From the NCBI GenBank assembly GCA_040380755.1, contig JBEIIL010000078.1:1-17963 (forward strand): a stretch of 17,963 nucleotides of DNA. The letters are read 5' to 3'. The notes beneath the pieces are model-generated. The model did no database searches. It was not told the origin of the DNA and saw only the letters and a program-made list of their open reading frames with translations. Below, piece after piece: positions 14,803 through 17,963 of the stretch. The translations under genes were made by a program, and so were the position numbers. The DNA comes from Alsobacter sp040380755 (GTDB lineage Bacteria > Pseudomonadota > Alphaproteobacteria > Rhizobiales > Beijerinckiaceae). The stretch's first letter is position 1. Every line of letters begins with the position of its first letter.

Positions 14803-15777
14803 ATGGCATTGATCACGCGGCGGGCCCTGCTGGCCTCGACCTTGGCGGCAAGCATCGGACTGCCAACCGCCCGAGCCCAGAGCTTTCCCTCCCGGCCGAT
14901 CACGATGGTGGTTCCCTACGCGGCTGGCGGCCCGACGGACGTGGCGACCCGGGTCCTGGCGGAACAGATGCGGGAAACCCTGGGCGTCGCGGTGGTGATC
15001 GAGAACAAGCCGGGCGCCAGCACCATCATCGGCGCCCAGTCGGTAGCGTCGGCCAGACACGACGGCCACACAGTGATCATGGTCACCACGACCACGCTGT
15101 GCACGAACCCGCATCTGTACAAGAAGCTGTCCTACCGGGTGGAAGACTTCGCTCCCGTCGCCATGGCTGTGAAAGTGCCGCTGGGGTTCGCCGTCAAGGC
15201 CTCGCTGCCGGTGCGGACCATCGCCGAGTTTCGCGACTATGTGCGCCAGCGCCCCGGCCAGATGAACTATGGGTCCGCCGGGACAGGCGCAAACTCGCAA
15301 CTCGTCAATGCGCTGATGAACCAGCGGCTCGGGATCCAGATGACGGAGGTGCCGTACCGGGGAACAGCGCCGGCGCTGAACGACCTGGCAGCCGGTCATG
15401 TCGACGCGCTGGTCGACGCCCTTGCAACGCTTCTGCCCCTCCACCAGTCGGGCCAGATCCGCATCATCGGGAATTTCGACGATGTCCGCTCGGCGGTGGC
15501 GCCGGACGTGCCGACCTTCGCGGAATCGGGCTATTCCGACCTGGTCGCGTTCACCTGGTTCGCGGTCATGGCCCCCGCCAAGGTGCCAGGCCAGGCCATC
15601 GACCGTCTCCATGATGCCGTATCGAAGGCCGTCCTGTCGCCCGAGACGAAGCGGCGCTATGCCGAGCTTGGCTTCATTCCGCAGACCTCGACGCCGAACG
15701 AACTGGCCGACTACATCGCGTCCGAGAACCGGCGATGGGCGCCACTCATCAAGCAGTTGGGCATCCAGCTCGACTAG
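14803..15777 (+). CDS. Bug-family (TctC-like) tripartite tricarboxylate transporter substrate-binding protein
   Basis: This encodes 324 residues, typical for the family. The start at 14803 is set by GGGAGG at 14791-14796, six bases before it. The ATG at 14797 abuts that site. An Arg-Arg N-terminus and hydrophobic core (ALLASTLAASIGLP) end in ARA before QSFPSRPI: a Sec- or Tat-compatible signal peptide, mature protein periplasmic. The mature N-terminus FPSRPITMVVPYAAGGPTD is the family hallmark, followed by NKPGAST, MNYGSAGTG, VPYRGTAPAL and DLAAGHVDAL. Family members bind carboxylates (citrate, aromatic acids, amino acids, nicotinate). No TctA/TctB membrane partner is in the window, so it is an orphan binding protein here, as is common. 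The amidohydrolase follows 55 bases downstream and is probably co-transcribed. Confidence 0.94.
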   Translation: MALITRRALLASTLAASIGLPTARAQSFPSRPITMVVPYAAGGPTDVATRVLAEQMRETLGVAVVIENKPGASTIIGAQSVASARHDGHTVIMVTTTTLCTNPHLYKKLSYRVEDFAPVAMAVKVPLGFAVKASLPVRTIAEFRDYVRQRPGQMNYGSAGTGANSQLVNALMNQRLGIQMTEVPYRGTAPALNDLAAGHVDALVDALATLLPLHQSGQIRIIGNFDDVRSAVAPDVPTFAESGYSDLVAFTWFAVMAPAKVPGQAIDRLHDAVSKAVLSPETKRRYAELGFIPQTSTPNELADYIASENRRWAPLIKQLGIQLD

Positions 15778-15832
15778 CACCGTGGGCTGGCGCGGCGCGC
15801 CATGTCGCGGGACGGTGTGGAGGGGCACATCC

Positions 15833-16867
15833 ATGGCGATCGAGATCACCGGTTCCTATCGCTTCCTCAAGCCGCGCCCCGAGTGGCTCGCGCTTCGGCA
15901 GGAGGCTGTTCTCGAACCCGAGCGCGCGATCCTCGATGCCCATCACCACATCTGGGAGCAGGACGGCAATCCCTATCTGCTCGACGGTCTCGTCGCCGAC
16001 CTCGATACGGGCCACAATGTGGTCGGCACCGTCTTCATCGAAGCCCATTATGGCCACCGCACCGACGGGCCGTTGGCGCTGCGGCCGGTCGGGGAAACCG
16101 AACGGATCGACCGACTGGCGCAGGAGGCCGGCCGACGTGGCCGTCCCGGCATCTGTACGGGGATCGTTGGTTTCGCTGACCTGATGCTCGGCGAGGACGT
16201 GGTTCCGGTGCTAGAGGCGCATATCGCGGCCTCCCCAACCCGCTTCAAGGGCATCCGGCATTTCGTCTCGCATGATCCCGCCTTTCCCGACGGCATCATC
16301 GTCAAGCCGGCCAATCCGGGCTTGCTGGGAACGACGGCCTATCGCGACGGATTACGCGCGGTGGGCAGGCAAGGCCTGAGCTATGACGCCATGCTGTACC
16401 ACCGGCAGATTCCCGAGTTGACGGAAGTGGCGCGGCTCCTGCCGGATCTGCCGATCGTGCTCGACCACTACGGCTCGATCCTCGGCCTAGGCCCCTTCGC
16501 CACCCATCCGCGGGACACCTTCGAGGCCTGGCGAAAGAATCTTGCAGCGCTCGCCACCTGCCCCAATGTCAGCATCAAGCTGGGCGGCATGGGCATGGTG
16601 ATCTGTGGCGGCCGTTGGCATGAAAACGAGTTACCCCCGGGATCGGACGAACTCGCGCAGGCCTGGCGACCCTATTTCGAGATCGCCCTCGGTCTCTTCG
16701 GTGTCGAGCGCTGCATGTTCGAGAGCAACTTTCCCGTCGACAAGGGCATGGTTTCGTACCAGGTCCTCTGGAATGCCTACAAGCGCCTCGCATCCGGGAT
16801 GACCGAGAGCGAGAAGTCGTCGCTTTTCCACGACAATGCCTGCCGCTTCTATCGCATCACCGCATAG
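15833..16867 (+). CDS. Metal-dependent amidohydrolase (amidohydrolase_2 type, TIM barrel)
   Basis: This encodes 344 residues. The metal-binding H-x-H appears as DAHHHIW (His37/His39), and the last barrel Asp as Asp303 in MFESNFPVDK. HYGS in the middle (IVLDHYGS) supplies another likely ligand His. This pattern fits the amidohydrolase_2 group, which includes dicarboxylate and sugar lactonases (2-pyrone-4,6-dicarboxylate or fuconolactone hydrolases) and some decarboxylases. A lactone or cyclic-ester hydrolase would combine sensibly with the nearby Baeyer-Villiger-like monooxygenase, but this is inference. The start at 15833 has GGAGGGG about 8 bases upstream. It is convergent with the TetR-family gene, only 9 bases between the stops. 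Confidence 0.88.
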   Translation: MAIEITGSYRFLKPRPEWLALRQEAVLEPERAILDAHHHIWEQDGNPYLLDGLVADLDTGHNVVGTVFIEAHYGHRTDGPLALRPVGETERIDRLAQEAGRRGRPGICTGIVGFADLMLGEDVVPVLEAHIAASPTRFKGIRHFVSHDPAFPDGIIVKPANPGLLGTTAYRDGLRAVGRQGLSYDAMLYHRQIPELTEVARLLPDLPIVLDHYGSILGLGPFATHPRDTFEAWRKNLAALATCPNVSIKLGGMGMVICGGRWHENELPPGSDELAQAWRPYFEIALGLFGVERCMFESNFPVDKGMVSYQVLWNAYKRLASGMTESEKSSLFHDNACRFYRITA

Positions 16868-16876
16868 CGACGCCAG

Positions 16877-17647
16877 TCAGCGCGTGATCCTGGCGCGGGT
16901 GGCCTTCTTGCGAACCGGTGTCGTCGGCGGCGGCTCCAGCAGCAATGCCATGACCCGATCGATCATGGCGTTGGTGGCTTTCATAAGGTCTCTGGGCTTG
17001 CGGTACAGCAACCAGGTGATCAGCACCTGGTTGAGGCTGCCATTGAGAATCGCTGTCGACTGGTAGACATTGCCGCATGTCCATTCGCCGTCGCGGTTGC
17101 CGTCGCGCAGCAGGCGGACAATGACACGCGCGTAATTGTCGATGCTGCGCCGAACAGTTGTCTCTCCAACCATTACACTCGGCCAGATCTCAAGGTAGAA
17201 GGTCCTGGCCCATTCAGGATTGCGGCGGGCGAAATCGGCCGTCAGGTGGAGATAGCTGCGGAGCCGCTCCCGGGCGGTGAGCAGCGATGCGGCCTCGCCC
17301 GCATATTCCTCATAGAACCGGGTGAGATGGAAGACCGGCACCGCATAGGCGAGTTCTTCCTTGCTGGGGAAGTATTCGTAGATCGACGAGACAGGCATGC
17401 CGGCTTCGGCGGCGATATCGCCGATGCGCGCACGGGAAATGCCGTCGCGGGCGAAGACCCGGAGCGAGGCACGCAGGATTTCCTGCTCGCGCCGTTTGCT
17501 GCGGTCCTGCTTGCGACGGGACATCTCCTCACGACTTTCGTCGGCCAGTGCCGCCAGGAAGTCGGCCCATGCGACGTCGCCGGTCGCCGAGCCAGCCCGC
17601 GTCAGTGCGCCGGCGCGAAGGGCGACTGTCTGATCCTCGTCATTCAT
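16877..17647 (-). CDS. TetR/AcrR family transcriptional regulator
   Basis: This encodes 256 residues. The helix-turn-helix spans about residues 53-101: REQEILRASLRVFARDGISRARIGDIAAEAGMPVSSIYEYFPSKEEL, with the classic SxIYxYFxSKEEL end. The rest is a helical ligand/dimer domain. An unusual ~50-residue N-terminal extension precedes the DNA-binding domain, and a basic tail (PVRKKATRARITR) follows. An internal ATG at codon 42 (17524) would remove most of the extension, but its GAGGAG is too close, so 17647 is kept with moderate certainty. TetR proteins usually repress nearby catabolic or efflux genes and release on binding a ligand. The amidohydrolase, binding protein, crotonase and monooxygenase are plausible targets. 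Confidence 0.9.
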   Translation of the reverse strand: MNDEDQTVALRAGALTRAGSATGDVAWADFLAALADESREEMSRRKQDRSKRREQEILRASLRVFARDGISRARIGDIAAEAGMPVSSIYEYFPSKEELAYAVPVFHLTRFYEEYAGEAASLLTARERLRSYLHLTADFARRNPEWARTFYLEIWPSVMVGETTVRRSIDNYARVIVRLLRDGNRDGEWTCGNVYQSTAILNGSLNQVLITWLLYRKPRDLMKATNAMIDRVMALLLEPPPTTPVRKKATRARITR

Positions 17648-17963
17648 GGCAGGTCACGCAGCGCTCGCGGGGCAGGAGGATGGGCGCCTTCAGTCGGACT
17701 CAGGCACGAAGACAAAGACGCCCGCAAATCCACCGCCGGCAACAGGCTCAAAACGATTTTCGGTTTTAGCGGTCACCCACGGAACGGTCAAACCTGAAAG
17801 CACCGGCTTTTTTTCTTCGGATTCGCGACGAATTGCCACCGCCAATCCGGATAGGACAAACCGGAAAAGCCGATAAAAAATCGACTTTACCGTTGACATG
17901 CTCTTTGGCATCGTCAGAATGCCGGCATCGGAAGAGATCGCTGGTAAGCGGTCCGTATCGGAC
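17648..17963. other. AT-richer terminal segment without a confident gene
   Basis: Beyond the TetR start the composition drops visibly in GC (A- and T-tracts at 17749-17780, 17807-17814 and 17868-17882). It contains a weak plus-strand stem AAAGC-ACCG-GCTTT followed by seven T (17797-17814), a TTGACA (17893-17898) with CAGAAT 16 bases on (plus-strand promoter candidate running out of the window), and the palindrome ATGCCGGCAT (17919-17928). The TetR promoter should lie here but is not obvious. Confidence 0.5.
17690..17911 (-). CDS. Doubtful small or partial hypothetical protein
   Basis: A 73-codon frame begins at an ATG at 17911, but the same frame stays open to the window edge, so it may be the 3' end of a longer gene. 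The product has a hydrophobic patch (IFYRLFRFVLSGLAVAI) and a Gly/Phe/Val-rich end. I recognise no family. Codon third positions lack the strong G/C bias of neighbours, which means it is either non-coding or acquired DNA. There is no good ribosome site for the 17911 start. Confidence 0.18.
   Translation of the reverse strand: MPKSMSTVKSIFYRLFRFVLSGLAVAIRRESEEKKPVLSGLTVPWVTAKTENRFEPVAGGGFAGVFVFVPESD

Noticed and set aside
14737..15849. Minus-strand open frame (370 codons) opposite the Bug-type receptor
   Set aside because: The plus strand carries a signal peptide and all Bug family motifs; the antisense is a shadow.
17797..17814. Stem AAAGC-ACCG-GCTTT with T-run as an intrinsic terminator
   Set aside because: The stem is weak and AT-rich, and no plus-strand gene ends just upstream, so it is not listed as a terminator.

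Overview
The window looks like chromosomal DNA of a high-GC alphaproteobacterium (an inference). The grounds are GC-rich genes with strong third-position G/C, ATGA/GTGA start-stop overlaps, tRNA genes with encoded CCA, a DUF2924 remnant of a kind common in alphaproteobacteria, and abundant ABC and Bug-type solute-binding proteins. I cannot name a genus. No rRNA, CRISPR array or intact mobile element is visible.

Region 1 (1-1733) is housekeeping-like. It holds the 3' end of an FMN/3Fe-4S glutamate-synthase-family protein, a small protein with a C-terminal J-domain, and a tRNA-Pro(CGG) on the minus strand with a recognisable promoter.

Region 2 (1734-11344) is a transport-plus-oxidation cluster. 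A nitrilase-superfamily amidohydrolase of the N-carbamoyl-D-amino-acid hydrolase type (minus) diverges from a seven-gene plus-strand run: NAD-dependent epimerase/dehydratase, SDR dehydrogenase, two-dinucleotide-fold flavoprotein monooxygenase, then a complete Dpp/Opp-type ABC importer (binding protein, two permeases, one ATPase with two fused nucleotide-binding domains). Four of the six junctions are 4-base overlaps, so this is very probably one operon. The simplest reading is import of a small peptide-, opine- or ureido-like compound followed by oxidation/reduction and hydrolysis; the substrate cannot be read from sequence.

Region 3 (11345-11720) is a tRNA-Gln(TTG) with its own promoter. Next to its 3' end lies a frameshifted fragment of a DUF2924 gene, which looks like the scar of an old integrative element at a tRNA site.

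Region 4 (11717-17647) is a second catabolic-looking group: an NTF2-fold/flavin monooxygenase fusion and a crotonase-family protein (both minus), then a Bug-type periplasmic binding protein and a metal-dependent amidohydrolase (both plus), closed by a convergent TetR-family regulator (minus). Together they suggest uptake and oxidative/hydrolytic/CoA-linked breakdown of an organic acid or cyclic ketone/lactone, probably under TetR control. The last ~250 bases are clearly AT-richer and hold only a doubtful partial ORF.

No wholly new system is evident. The best leads are the transporter/oxidase cluster with a fused ATPase and divergent carbamoylase-type enzyme, the DUF2924 scar at tRNA-Gln, the dyad just upstream of the monooxygenase promoter, and the altered catalytic residues in the crotonase and the SDR.
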